Positions 32,513-44,419 of a stretch of 64,000 bases of DNA are shown in pieces (position 1 is the first letter of the stretch; each line of letters opens with the position of its first letter). Position numbers and translations under genes: made by a program. The notes beneath the pieces are model-generated. The model was not told the origin of the DNA. It made no database searches and worked only from the letters and a program-made list of their open reading frames with translations. The DNA comes from Sycobia sp. Sy_11 (Eukaryota > Arthropoda > Insecta > Hymenoptera > Epichrysomallidae): assembly GCA_018907035.1 (NCBI GenBank), contig JACCIC010000380.1, positions 1 through 64,000 of the forward strand, in the 5' to 3' direction.

Positions 32513-33018
32513 TTATATATGTATTCTAAATGTATTGTATAAGTAGTTTTTATCAATAAAATGTCAATATAAATGTTTTTCAATATAAAAATTTTCGGCT
32601 TGAGGAGGGATTTTTCATAGCTTGGATTCAAAGTAATATATTACAAAATTGGTTAAAAGTGATGAACTGTTATATTTTATGAAATATAATTCAATGAGAT
32701 CACTTAAATTATAAGTTAATATCCTTTGACAAATCTTTCATTGTGACAAAAAATAAATTTCAATAGACAATTTGTAATTACAAATTAGAATAGGTTTATT
32801 AAATCATTCATATTTTTACGTAAATACGCGAGTTATTGAAAAATGATCAGTTTATTTAACGAAAATATGTATATTCTCATTATTTAACAAAAAATAAATA
32901 ATCGAATAAAATGAAAAAGCTAATAAATGCTATTTTGAAAAGCAATTTTGTTTATACTGAGGGATGAACGGAATTCTATAATGGAAAATTTCAAATATTG
33001 TTCGTTACATTAAGTTAA

Positions 33019-33021
<3 letters not shown>
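32510..33021. other. AT-rich non-coding stretch
   Basis: Nothing recognised. Confidence 0.45.

Positions 33022-33070
<49 letters not shown>
33022..33070. repeat. (TA)n microsatellite, 49 bp
   Basis: Pure TA tract. Confidence 0.97.
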
Positions 33071-33074
<4 letters not shown>

Positions 33075-33404
33075 AATAGATTACATTCCTCTACACAGGT
33101 TTTACGCTCGTAATCTCGACAACGATATTTTCCTCTAAAAAAATTCAACTATTTGTCGCTCAACCGCGCTTCGACGGGGTATAATAAATTTTCTTTTAGA
33201 TTTTCTTCTTTATTACGGAGCTGTTTGTATTACTCTACACCCCCTTCCCCATTATGGTGTTCGGTGACTCTTTTTCTCGTACATTGCTACGACGAACTTT
33301 TACGACGAGCACCGAGGCAGAGGAAGGAAGGAAGGGGAAAAAATCAAGCATTATCGAGTTTTTCTTATCGAGACAATGGCTTTATTCTCCGCGTAATATT
33401 GGCG

Positions 33405-33407
<3 letters not shown>

Positions 33408-33453
<46 letters not shown>
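33408..33453. repeat. (TA)n microsatellite, 46 bp
   Basis: Pure TA followed by imperfect TATTCTATATATTCTGTATA. Confidence 0.97.
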
Positions 33454-33455
<2 letters not shown>

Positions 33456-34695
33456 TATATATTCTGTATATAACGAAAGGATATGCACGCATATCGATGC
33501 ACAGTCGTATTTTCAAGTTGGATTATGAAAGTTTCGTTCTTACGTGTACGCTTGGACACGCTTCTCCGCCTCTTATCAGGTAGAAATTGCAGTTTACGCC
33601 AGTTCGCGAAATCGAAAATGAAAGCGTAAAAATGTCGCTTATGTCGTTTTCTAGGATGGCTGTATATTTTAAGAAGGATGTCGTTGAGCGTTTATACATA
33701 GAATTTCAGATTATACGCGAGTCAATATACACAATTAGTAAATTACGAGGTATAGAATTAGTGAGCGCATGAGTGCGCCAATGAAATTATTTAATTATTA
33801 TTTAAGTAAAACTTATGCTTTACTGTATGCTTTTTATGCCTTAATCTCTCTTGTAAGAAGAGCTTATGAAGTGCGATTGTCATTAGCCTATGAATTAATA
33901 AATTTAGTAGCATGTAAACGTCGATTGTCACCACTTTATATCATATGTTTATGTATTTCTTTTCTCGATTCATTTTTCTGGTTCAAATATTTAGTCGATG
34001 AGATTGACGACACATAGAGGCATATAAGAGAAAGTATATACATTACAGGCTATTCTTTCATTGGTAAACAATATCTGTTTTTAGATCTTCAAAAATCATT
34101 ACCTCGTTGAAGCTGCTGTACCGAAAACATTGTTTGGTCGTCTTTATGCCATGCTCGATACCGTTATTTCGATTAAATTGGTTTTTTAATTTTTTTTCTT
34201 CAATTTCTACAGAAGCTTGTATATTGCTTGTTATTAAACCTGCGGTAAAATTATATGTTACAGAATATTAAGAACTGTTTTGGAATTGTACGCGTTGATT
34301 AAACGTTACGTCGACATAATCAGCTCAACCTCCAATTTTGGAAAATAAATGTTGTATTTTGAGAAATTCATTCTACTCCAGAAATACTTTCTTCTTCTTC
34401 TTCGTCTTCTTCTTCTTCTGTTCATTTTCCCGAACGTCATGTCCGCCTGTCCGACCTGTCGGATATCCCTTCATCCGCGAATTATCAATTTGCGTCGCCT
34501 TATTCGATGGGGCGCGTCGAGGAAACCGCGTCACTATATCCATCGTCACGTTTCCTTTTTGCCCGTCGATCTAATTCTAATAATTATACCTTTAATCAGG
34601 TATTATCGCATGGATAGCTACGTGCTCGATCCATCTTCACCCGATCGCTTGAGAATAATTCCACGATTCGAGCCGAATATCCTGTCAGCTTCCTT

Positions 34696-34701
<6 letters not shown>
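33454..34701. other. mixed non-coding stretch
   Basis: No proven gene. Two consecutive plus-strand frames, 33587-33772 and 33769-34017, overlap by ATGA; neither matches a family. A (CTT)n tract lies at 34388-34419, followed by CpG-richer DNA to 34690. Confidence 0.4.
34388..34419. repeat. (CTT)n trinucleotide microsatellite
   Basis: About ten CTT units with one CGT interruption. Confidence 0.9.

Positions 34702-34749
<48 letters not shown>
34702..34749. repeat. (TA)n microsatellite, 48 bp
   Basis: Pure TA tract. Confidence 0.97.
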
Positions 34750-34753
<4 letters not shown>

Positions 34754-35051
34754 GATATAGAACAGGTTCTCCGTCGAGTATCATTCATCGCTCAATCAAA
34801 ATTCCATCAAACCCTTGATTAGTGTACCATGGAGCTTATTAATTCGAGCCTCTATCCCTACCCCTCCCTTCACCACTCCATTCGCAAGGTACCCGCGCTA
34901 TCATTCTCCACTATATATTATAATACGCACTCATCTCTGGGTGACTGTAAAATCTAGAGCTTCTCGTGCTCTGGCTCGTCTACTACTTAATATACATATA
35001 AAATCTTCATTCGAGGTTCAATTATAAAATTCTCTCATATATAAAAAATTA

Positions 35052-35057
<6 letters not shown>

Positions 35058-35103
<46 letters not shown>
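35058..35103. repeat. (TA)n microsatellite, 46 bp
   Basis: Pure TA preceded by a duplicated TCTCATATAT word. Confidence 0.97.
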
Positions 35104-35106
<3 letters not shown>

Positions 35107-37119
35107 GCAGGATCTTTTTTATCGTAAATGTACATATACACGAACAACCACGTCATTATAAAACAGTTGCCTGTGTGCATATTTACCGAGAGGCGGTAGG
35201 AAATATATTATATTTAGGATTCGATTCGTAATTTTTCAAGAAATACGTATTCCCACCGTCTACAGCCAGCGGTTCGATCCGGCGGTTCGAAATTGATCGA
35301 ACTCTCGCACAAAATTGCAAATCCACTTGTCCGATATAAAATAACATTATTTAATAAAAAGTTAGAAAGTCTTTATTTTTCTTTAAAATCATTCTGTACA
35401 TAATCTTCATTAATTCGCATGTAGTTTCAATTGCACTTTCAAACGCTCACTTGTATCTTCACGCTTTACTGTTGCTTCTTTCTTAAATTCATAAAATCTA
35501 TTACGTTGCAAAATCAATAATTTCTTCCCGAGCGGATTATCATCCCGAGTAGAAATTATTATTATGTCTCTTCCTCGTAAGAATCTTCGTCTATCAATTT
35601 CTTAATCTAAATATAACTTTTCACATTTACCGATTTCAATATTGTCAGAAAATTATTTTAATTTTATTTAAATTAAACTAATTTGTTTTTGGAATTTTTC
35701 TCTATGTACCGATATATCCGGTGACTTGTATCGCATGGATTTTGCGTATCCTCTACACCGAACTTGCAGCGCCTACCTTCTAGAAATAATTTATAAACAA
35801 CATACGTGCAGTTCAAAAATAAAAGTTATATACCGATGTTCGATCGAAATTGCGTTTAAAGAAATAAATTATATTAATAACTGTCATTTACACCACCGGG
35901 CGAATATTAATATAGCATATAAGCAACTGTGCGCAATGCATCACACCAACTTGTCATAATTCACCATGCGAGCATTTTAGAGAAGAACGTTAAATATAAA
36001 ATAAAAATCTTCAAATGATGTACACGCCTAACTTAATCAAAACTTCAATTTCTAAAATCATTTGAAAGCTAGGATTTCTTTCATTCAAATTGCAAATACT
36101 CATTATGAATAATCCTGAATTCTAAAAGAGAATAAAGTTTTACCTGTACAGAAAAGTTTAGAATGCACATAACGTTTACTGACGCATCTAACTATAATTA
36201 ACAATAAAGATATTCAGCAATTACGAGTAATCGCAAAGAACGCAATAAATAACAATCTGTTTTTCTGAATGTAGATGCATTTTTGCTCGTTTAGGAAGTT
36301 TCTATTTTAAAAAGGGCAGCTGAGCTCGAAAAAAACCTTGCATATTAAGATACTGACCAATGTCAGTATTAATGTCTGAACATTTTGCACGCGTGCTGCC
36401 TATCTTGCTAATGCGCGGTCTATAACGTTTATTTCGTTTCGACGTTTAAGAATTACTTTTTACGCGATGAACTTTTTCCCCCTTCATTGGACTTTTGAAA
36501 AATAGATCATTTTAACGATAATCAGAAAAAGAGTCCGACCTTTCAATTCCGAACCCATAATCTCAAAATCCATGTCAATCTTGCTATCATTTAAGCCTAC
36601 GAACCCTCCATTCGTAATCATCTCAACAAAAAATAGTAAATTCGTATTATCGCGTCTCGATAAAAAAAATAGTCAAAAAAATTCAACGATATTTATTAGC
36701 TTTGTGTAGAAAAATCTTATGGTATACGCTTGAGAAGAAATATTATCTCAATTTCTAGTTAAAATATAATCGAAAGACAATCACATGGATTTTTGAATGG
36801 TTATCCGGACAGGATTCGTGTGAAAGATGCCGAAATATAACGTTTTATACACCGTTCGATTCGAATGTCACGAAAACGTGTAACGCCATGGATTTTGCGT
36901 ATAGCTGAAAAATGCTTCAGAAACGTATAATCCATTGTTCTTGCTGCTCAAAGTCGATAAACTTTTCTCTGCAGCGCGACTGAAATTACCAATTTAATCG
37001 AATAAGAAAGCTCGGTCGAACTCTCGCAAGAATCTTATCGCTTCTCGATATTTAACATTGTGGAAAAAAAAGAATTTTTCCAAGGCATTGCCTCCATGTG
37101 TATAACTATATATTAATAT

Positions 37120-37122
<3 letters not shown>
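35104..37122. other. AT-rich non-coding stretch
   Basis: No gene. It contains a strong short hairpin at 36344-36373 and an inverted TTCGATC/GATCGAA pair near 35275-35305. The tail (36880-37000) is slightly richer in CpG. Confidence 0.45.
36344..36373. other. 12-bp hairpin with tetraloop and 2-nt bulge
   Basis: ATTA-ag-ATACTGAC, loop CAAT, then GTCAGTATTAAT. The inner 8-bp stem is perfect and closed by a 4-nt loop. Confidence 0.65.

Positions 37123-37176
<54 letters not shown>
37123..37176. repeat. (TA)n microsatellite, 54 bp
   Basis: Pure TA, abutting a CpG-rich segment (37177-37330) on its right. Confidence 0.97.
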
Positions 37177-37178
<2 letters not shown>

Positions 37179-37399
37179 AGAGACCGGCGATCGTTGGTCG
37201 TAGCTTGGCACGTGGGAGGAGAAGAGCAGCAAAAACGACGGCGGTCAAGACGCGTGTCGCAGCCACACGTTCGACACGCCCGGAACGTTCGGACATGTCT
37301 ATGGCTCGGACGGGCGGTCTTTTTCTGCACCGATAGCGCCCCTGCGTCTTTTTCTATTTTTTTTATTTTTGTTGCACTTGAAGTTATATTATATTGACA

Positions 37400-38173
37400 G
37401 TATGCGCTCCTCCGCTTTGGCGGTTTCAGCGTTGTTAAAAGCCCGACGGGAAAACTCCGATATTCACCGTTACTTTCCACGAAAATTGTGGACAATGACT
37501 ATCGTCGATGGCGATCGATGAGTCGAATATGACGTGTAATAATTTATCTTTGAGGGGCGAAAAATATAATAATAGAAAACAATCAAGATTAAACATGCTA
37601 TAGTTTATAGTTCAATAAATAAATGTCAACTATAGATTTAAACCTGAATTCACCAACAGATACATGAAATAAAAGCACTTTTGAAATTCAACGTTTCCCT
37701 TCCTAACTTTTAGTAAAAATGTAAAAATAAAAAAAAATCTAATAATTTACGATACCCATTTTGTTTTAACAGATACGTCGTAAAAAAGTAATATTGTAAA
37801 AGAAGTACAATTCTAATAATAAATCGACCGTATATAATAAAAAAAATGAAACATCTGAATAATTTGGAAGTAAACAATTTATAAAGTTGTAAAAAAATTT
37901 GAATTTTATAATAGGAAGGTATAATAAAACAATATATGGGCTGCACTTGCTTAATATTCTACTACGGTCAGGAAACCATAAATCAATATCTAAGTAAAAA
38001 GTAGAAAATTCGATAAGGATGAACAAAATAAAAACTTTTAATAAATAATAAATTTTCTCTAGAATAAATAAGAAGAAATATTCTAAAACTTACATTATAT
38101 GATAGGACTATCGTGAATTATTGTTAATATCGATAAATTATTTTATCACTCATCATCTTAAATTTTTCAAAAT

Positions 38174-38176
<3 letters not shown>
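37400..38176. other. AT-rich non-coding stretch
   Basis: No gene. Minus-strand frames at 37710-38026 are AT-biased and hydrophobic without a known family. Confidence 0.45.

Positions 38177-38225
<49 letters not shown>
38177..38225. repeat. (TA)n microsatellite, 49 bp
   Basis: Pure TA tract. Confidence 0.97.
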
Positions 38226-38230
<5 letters not shown>

Positions 38231-38418
38231 ATATATACATACACATAATTAGGAGCGAAATAGGATTTCTTTTTTCTTTATTTTTCTCTGAACGTTTGCC
38301 AACATTCAGCACGTAAGCGTGCTACTCTACAAATTCCTGTCAATGCTGTGCAACGTTGATACTATACATATATATAGAAAATTGTTGAATTGGTCGCCTC
38401 GCCCGTTTGCTCACTCAT

Positions 38419-38421
<3 letters not shown>

Positions 38422-38467
<46 letters not shown>

Positions 38468-38479
38468 CTCTCTGCTATA

Positions 38480-38511
<32 letters not shown>
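38422..38511. repeat. compound (CT)n...(TA)n microsatellite
   Basis: CT for about 43 bp, a short GCTCTCTCTGCTATAT bridge, then 30 bp of TA. Its reverse complement, TA then GA, is the arrangement of 5687-5758. Confidence 0.95.
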
Positions 38512-38514
<3 letters not shown>

Positions 38515-38574
38515 GAGTAATTACGTTTACACGTTACGTTTTTAGGATCGTTATATATATGAAGACTTAATTTG

Positions 38575-40293
38575 TACATTGCTTTTGATATACTAGGCGA
38601 AGGAAATAGGAAGCCGAGAGAGAGAGGGAGACAGAGCTTGAAGTACTACGACTCTTCAGACAATGAAAGTCGATGTTGCTTTTATCATAGAAAACTTTTT
38701 CCTCCATTTTAGAAGCTTAAACCTCAGTGGAATGAAAATTCGGCTCGCGGGAGCAAAGTTTCTGCATTTAAACACATTTCTGCATACATACTCACACACT
38801 GTATTTCGTCTAGCTATATAAATATAATCGTCGCCGGCGTTTCTCCGCGTAATAAAATTTGTCCATCGGGCGCAAAAATAACATAATCTAATAGCTTTTC
38901 ATCATTTTGTCATTATTATGAATTTACGAGATTGAATGTATATTGTCAGATTTCAACTATTTCATGGGACTTGAAAACTCGAAAGCGTAAAAAAAAGTTT
39001 CATTGTAAAAAGTTATTATGAAAATATCGTAAAAAATTAGTATAAAATTATAGTAATACGGAGAAAGATTTGAAGTACGGAATATAAGAACGTCGTTGTA
39101 ATTTGATTTGCTAATTAAAAAAAATCATACATTATTTTATATGTAAAAATTACGCTGTTTTGCGATAAATAGTATGAAAAATTGCAGTAATTTGTCGTCG
39201 TATTGCTCGTTTAGAAACCCTGTATTATAAATATGAACTTTAATAAAATTTAATGATAATTTATATACTGTACTTAATTGTACAATGATCCATTTAATGT
39301 AGTTTATATGGAAGCGATTTTTTTAATTCGGCTGATTTTAATGCTGTAATCAGAACAATTACGTATATTTATATGTATGCATCCAAAGCATGGATTTATT
39401 ATTTCATTCAGTAGTTGGTGACAGCTTCCTGTGTATTCACCTTAAACGAATCCACTAATATATTAATTTGGTGATAGTATAATCGCAATTGGCATTTTTC
39501 ACGTAAAATATACATAGTCAATCGACGACATTTATCTGTTAGATCAACGATTGGCTAAAAAATGATCTGATAAAAAATGATGGGCGGGTAGTAATTGGCG
39601 AATCATTAAAATGTATATGAAAAGCTATTTGAAAAACGATGATTGAGTATTTTAGACGACCATCATGAAACTACCAAAGAATGCTGTATGTTCGTTTCCA
39701 TCAATGTTCCAAACAATGATGGAATGAATAAGTTAGAGAGAGTGATAAAGAGCGGGGGGGGGGAAGATTGATGTGTAATTTTTTGCGATCTTACAAAAAG
39801 ACCTATAATAATTGACAAAGTATAAGCAACAAATTGTGACTTTGTATATATCCTGAATAAATAAATCTTCTATCCGAGATAAAACAATGAAGAATAACAT
39901 AAATATAATACAGCTTCGCAATATGTCAGTCTTATCATTATCACAAGTAGTAACGTAGGCATCAAATGCATGCGAATAAAGCAGAGATCCAAAAACGATA
40001 GTACGTAGCTTAATATCATATTAATATAACTGAGCTTATTCAAGCAATTATCAAAGAGTTTAAATAAAAATCAATCCACGCTCTTATACCATAAATCCCA
40101 TAAATACACGCTCGAGTAGGTGTCCATTCATTGATAATCTCAATCTATTACGTGATGGCGGATTACGAATTTGGGAGAGAGAGCGAGAGAGCGAGGAAAA
40201 GAAGCGAAACAGGACATTTGGCGGCCTTTTCCTCCGCACCCATTCGCTTTTTCGCCGCTGTAAGTATCATACTTTTTAGTGCTCTACTCATAT

Positions 40294-40303
<10 letters not shown>
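38575..40303. other. AT-rich non-coding stretch
   Basis: No gene. It contains a 10-G run at 39754-39763, isolated in AT-rich DNA. Nothing else recognised. Confidence 0.45.

Positions 40304-40354
<51 letters not shown>
40304..40354. repeat. (TA)n microsatellite, 51 bp
   Basis: Pure TA preceded by TATACACACATAC. Confidence 0.97.
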
Positions 40355-40356
<2 letters not shown>

Positions 40357-40505
40357 CTTTTCGTGCACGCACTTTATCTATAAATGTAAGATAACCCGAC
40401 GAGTCGTGCTGAGCCCGCAGGTTCATTATGTCTATTATCTTGGCAGAGCTCCCAGAACCGTAACTTCCCATGCAAAACTCCTACCCCCCTCCCTTCTTTC
40501 CGGCT

Positions 40506-40536
40506 ATCCACGGATCTGACGATCAGTATCGTGGAT
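40506..40536. other. two-step hairpin
   Basis: ATCCACG (40506-40512) pairs CGTGGAT (40530-40536). An inner CTGA/TCAG stem (40516-40519 and 40523-40526) closes a 3-nt loop. Confidence 0.6.
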
Positions 40537-40559
40537 GGGGAATTTAATTTTGTAAAAAT

Positions 40560-41236
40560 CCATCTGTCCTCCCTCCTCTCTCTTTCTCTCTACACCCTCT
40601 CTCTTTCTCACTTTTTCTCCGGTTCGTTCGTATTTCGCGTGCGCACGCTTAAAGGATATTTAGAATACTTTAGGCAACGTCGGTAGCGGGAATTCGCGTA
40701 TAAAATGAAGAATTATCGAGCATTTTGCTTAATTGAATTTTTTTTTATGCAACTTTTACCCCGTTAACTGCTTTTTATTTTATGCCTCACTAGTTTATAT
40801 TGCTTAAATAGAACGAGAACAATATTCATTTTTAATGAAGCAAACATTTTTTTATAAACCTAATATAGATATTTTTAATATGTACAATGTTTTATGTACA
40901 AATTTTACGTACAAATGTTTTTATGTATACAATTATAAGTTGATTAATTTCTCAATTAATTTAAAAATAACGGAAAATTTGATAGTAGATTTTGCAGTAA
41001 TTTTATTGGAAGCTCACTGTTAAAGAATTTATCTGCATTCTGTGCAATATAGATGATTTTTATTATGCGGTTGGGAATTCGAAATTTTTTACTTGTACTA
41101 ATTGGTATAAAAAAAAAATTAATTTGGATATTTTTATCAATAGAAAACAGGGAAGTAATATTTCTGGAATATTTCTGGAATCATTGTGAAATGTTAGGAC
41201 GTATACTCTAAATTAAGTAAGACTAGATTCGAATTC

Positions 41237-41239
<3 letters not shown>
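40560..41239. other. CT-rich then AT-rich non-coding stretch
   Basis: An imperfect CT-rich stretch at about 40565-40620, then CpG-richer DNA and AT-rich DNA. No gene seen. Confidence 0.45.

Positions 41240-41285
<46 letters not shown>
41240..41285. repeat. (TA)n microsatellite, 46 bp
   Basis: Pure TA tract. Confidence 0.97.
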
Positions 41286-41287
<2 letters not shown>

Positions 41288-41467
41288 GTATATGAAATAG
41301 ATATGGAAGAATGGAAAGAATGAAAGGGATGAAAGCTAGTCCTTTCCATTTTGCACGACTCATACGCGAATACTCTTAATTTTTTACCTCGCGAGAGCCC
41401 CCATCGTCTCGTCCGCGAATAATTCGGAGCTCCTTTTTTTTTATTAAAAGTAGAAAAGGCCGTGAAA

Positions 41468-41476
<9 letters not shown>

Positions 41477-41513
<37 letters not shown>
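41477..41513. repeat. (GA)n microsatellite
   Basis: Thirty-seven bases of GA. Neighbouring GC-rich DNA follows (41520-41790). Confidence 0.97.
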
Positions 41514-41516
<3 letters not shown>

Positions 41517-41519
41517 TAT

Positions 41520-41800
41520 TGTCAATGAAGGCCGTGGGCGGGGGAGAGGGAGCGAGATATAAAAGATTTTTCGCGCCTCTCGGCTCTTTATATACGGAAA
41601 TTAAAAACCGGAGGCGAGTCGCCCGCCATGGAGATTTGCGCCCCGGATTTGTGCTGGTGGGCGAGTAAAGGGAAAGGGGATAGTGGAATATACATCCCGC
41701 GACATTGCCGGGCGTGGCTGCAGTGCCAGACCGCGCGACTGTGGCTGGCGGGGATTGGGGGGGGCGGGGGGAAGTATACGATGGAGGGAGATAGAGAGAG
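41520..41800. promoter_or_regulatory. GC-rich island with G-runs
   Basis: CpG-rich block ending in an 8-G run (41757-41764) and a 6-G run separated by one C, a G-quadruplex candidate. Regulatory role inferred. Confidence 0.3.
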
Positions 41801-41944
41801 ATAGAACGAGAAAGTAGGAAGTGGTGAATGTATATACGCATACGTATATTATATACATGTATATGTGCGAAGACGAATTTAACAGTCGCGAGGCACGGGA
41901 CTGAAAAGTAAGACGGACCAATGAAGATGTAGATGTTTATCGGA

Positions 41945-43150
41945 ATGATGGCCATTATTGTACGTTTTAATAAAATTTAATTATTGTCTTGTACTAATGT
42001 CAACTATAAATGGTATTTACTTAAGAAGGATATTTATTTACTGTTAATAACAAACTTAAAAATAGTCGCTTTCCATTTTTTGTTTCTTTAGCTTTTTAAG
42101 CTAATAATCTTTCGTCAGATATATATTTGCATACAAAAAAAAAGAAACATATTTTATTGTTTTCGGAGCCGGAAAGGAGAGTATTACTCCGTAGATAAGA
42201 ATAATTTCATATAATCCGGCACAAAATCTTATTTTCATAAGATTGTACTTGGATTTCGCACTGGGGTCTGACAGATACCCAGGACTAGTCTTGGTAGTGC
42301 TCGGTCTCGTGTCGTAATTCAAGACTAATAGCATGAAGAAAACCGTATAAAAAGTTTCAAGACCGAGACCAGGTCCCGTGAGGTAGAAGAAAATTCATCT
42401 CGTGACCGATTATTGATCACAGCTATTATAAGAATCATGATCTTGGTTACATTATATTATTTGAAGCCTCTCAGTGTATCGAAAATCTTCAACGTAATTC
42501 GAGTACTGAAGATGATTACGAATTTTACGTAAAACATTTTTGATATAAAATATACTTTTATAGCTGGTTAAAGTATCTGATTCGTAGTCAATGGACCTAA
42601 AGAGATCGAATAATTAATTCGTCAAAGAATAATTTTGTTTTTCAAAATTGCTCAAAATTTGAGCGATAATAGAACGTAAAAAAATATACCATTATAGCGC
42701 CACAGATATATAATAAATCTTGTCAAATCATTTATAAATTGTCATATATTATTGAGATGACCGTATTATGATATTAAAATTTTCAATGAGTTATGTAAAT
42801 ATTTTTATTCAACTTCGTCCTTTATTATCCAAGGATTTTGGCTTACAAGAACATGTTCATTTTTCTACTCTATAACGATTCTGCTCAAACAAAAACATGC
42901 TAATGTCCAATCACAGAGGCTTACTACATACTTTATCGTTACATAAGTAAAGGGACGAAGAGTAGATCAATTCTGTTCTAATGATTTATATACTTCTGTT
43001 GTTTCTTCGTAATTGTCTTGTCATGACAATTTATTGTATATTAAAATATTTGCTTGGCCTTGTATCGGTTCCTTAAGCAATATCCAGTAAATATCATCCA
43101 AATTCTCTAAACCCATACTCGTGCAAGACGCAGGTTATTTGACTTCATTG
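41945..43150. other. AT-rich non-coding stretch with a possible old repeat
   Basis: No gene. 42170-42400 contains clustered GGTCTCG, CGAGACC and AGTCTTGG words in both orientations, suggesting a decayed interspersed repeat. Confidence 0.4.
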
Positions 43151-43604
43151 AAATTACTATTGCGACGCAATGACGGTATTTTTCGAAAATCCGTCTGGTC
43201 GTGGCACTGGCCGAGCGTCGTCGCGCGAACATCCGCAATAACCCCTAAAAAAACGACGAAACCATCGCTGCGCCCTCGACGATCGCTGCCCCCACTGTAT
43301 TAGACGGGCCGCGTCTCGCCGGCGGACAAAGCAGCCCCGCGTGCACGAGCGAGCCGCCGATCGACGACGACGCGGAATCCCGTGTAGCGCGCGCGTCCGG
43401 AAAATTCTTGGGATGCGAATGTACGCGGGATAGTACGGCGATGGGGCGGGGGAGGCGGCGGGGGTGGGCGAGAATTCCGAGACTCCGAATTCACCTCGTA
43501 ATGCACAGGTGGATGCGCGAGCGCGCGCTTCTACGCGGTATGCCGCTCGTAACGGCACGCGCGCATTACGGCGCGTCGATCCGATAAATCTCGTTCGCAT
43601 CCGC

Positions 43605-43629
43605 GGGCGGGGGGGGGAGGGGGGGCGGG
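43605..43629 (+). repeat. G-run cluster (G-quadruplex candidate)
   Basis: GGGC, G9, A, G7, C and GGG in series give at least four G-tracts with short loops. Confidence 0.7.
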
Positions 43630-43729
43630 TATACCGCGCTGATACAGAGCTGCGACGGCGGTCACGGCTGAGCGAAATTTAACGTCGTTGACGTTGACAC
43701 TGGCCGAGAGAGGCTAGGCGATGGTTGTC

Positions 43730-43760
43730 GGGTGGGGGGGGGGGCGGGGGTCGGGGGTGG
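43730..43760 (+). repeat. G-run cluster (G-quadruplex candidate)
   Basis: GGGT, G11, C, G5, TC and G5 in 31 bp, the most G-rich spot in the window. Confidence 0.75.
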
Positions 43761-44210
43761 AGTGACAGAACTGGGAAGAACGCGAAGTGCAAACGAGGAC
43801 GGAGAGTCGGAAGTTCGTCGGAGGGGCGTCGGATGCACACGTACGTGCGCGCGTACACGCACACAGCCACGCGCATACACACGGGCACGCGCACTGCTCG
43901 CGTCTCCCCGACGCATGTTCTATAATTAACTCTTATTGTTAGTTAGAGTCAGTCGGCCTGGCGCTGGCTCGTTGGTAATTAGCAAAGGCGGGAGTTGGGA
44001 AAAGTTGGCGCAGAGGCAGACAGAGAGGTGGTCGGGGGGGGAGGAGTTGCGTGGATGCAGGATGGATGGCGGGTGGCGTTGGAAGATCCGTCGAGGGCGT
44101 GGCCAATATTCCCTGCGCGCCGCCGCGTCGCGAGGCGACCCGGAGGCGTGCGTCTTTTGGCCTGAATTTCAATTTCATTGCCGAGAACTGGGTACACGCG
44201 CGCACGCACG

Positions 44211-44213
<3 letters not shown>

Positions 44214-44259
<46 letters not shown>
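44214..44259. repeat. (TA)n microsatellite, 46 bp
   Basis: Pure TA within the GC island, flanked by CGCGCACGCACG. Confidence 0.97.
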
Positions 44260-44261
<2 letters not shown>

Positions 44262-44419
44262 CAATAACCGCGCTACCTTCGCATCGAGGTTGGCTACGTG
44301 CCGCCACGCGTAGTCTTTGAGAATTTTTCGAAATTCCCGCGAGCATGTGGAGGGGGAGGGCGCAGGAGGAGGATTCCAGGTGCGCGTGAATATGCCCCTG
44401 CGTGTTTTCCGATCGTATT

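Larger units (their letters stand above)
43160..44410. promoter_or_regulatory. strongest GC/CpG island of the window
   Basis: About 1.2 kb of CpG-dense DNA with three G-run clusters (43444-43471, 43605-43629, 43730-43760), an alternating CA/CG stretch (about 43835-43894) and a (TA)n tract near its right end. Frames up to 147 codons are open on both strands, as expected from stop-poor GC-rich DNA. None shows a domain. A donor-like GAG|GTGAAT occurs on the minus strand near 43494. It is a good candidate promoter or enhancer. Confidence 0.4.

Noticed and set aside
35268..35305. GGTTCGATCCGG resembles a tRNA B box
   Set aside because: No A box upstream, no acceptor stem and no cloverleaf; the neighbouring GTTCGAA words are a small inverted repeat.
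35297..37027. Shared 13-mer TCGAACTCTCGCA at about 35297 and 37017
   Set aside because: A 13-base match between two places is expected by chance in 64 kb, and the flanks do not align.
41194..41955. Longest frame in the window (253 codons, minus strand)
   Set aside because: It passes through a TA tract (IYIY) and a GA tract (SLSL) and a GC-rich island. Composition explains its length, and no family fits.
43157..43600. 147-codon minus-strand frame
   Set aside because: Arginine-rich translation of CpG-dense DNA, with other frames open over the same bases; no motif or homologue recognised.
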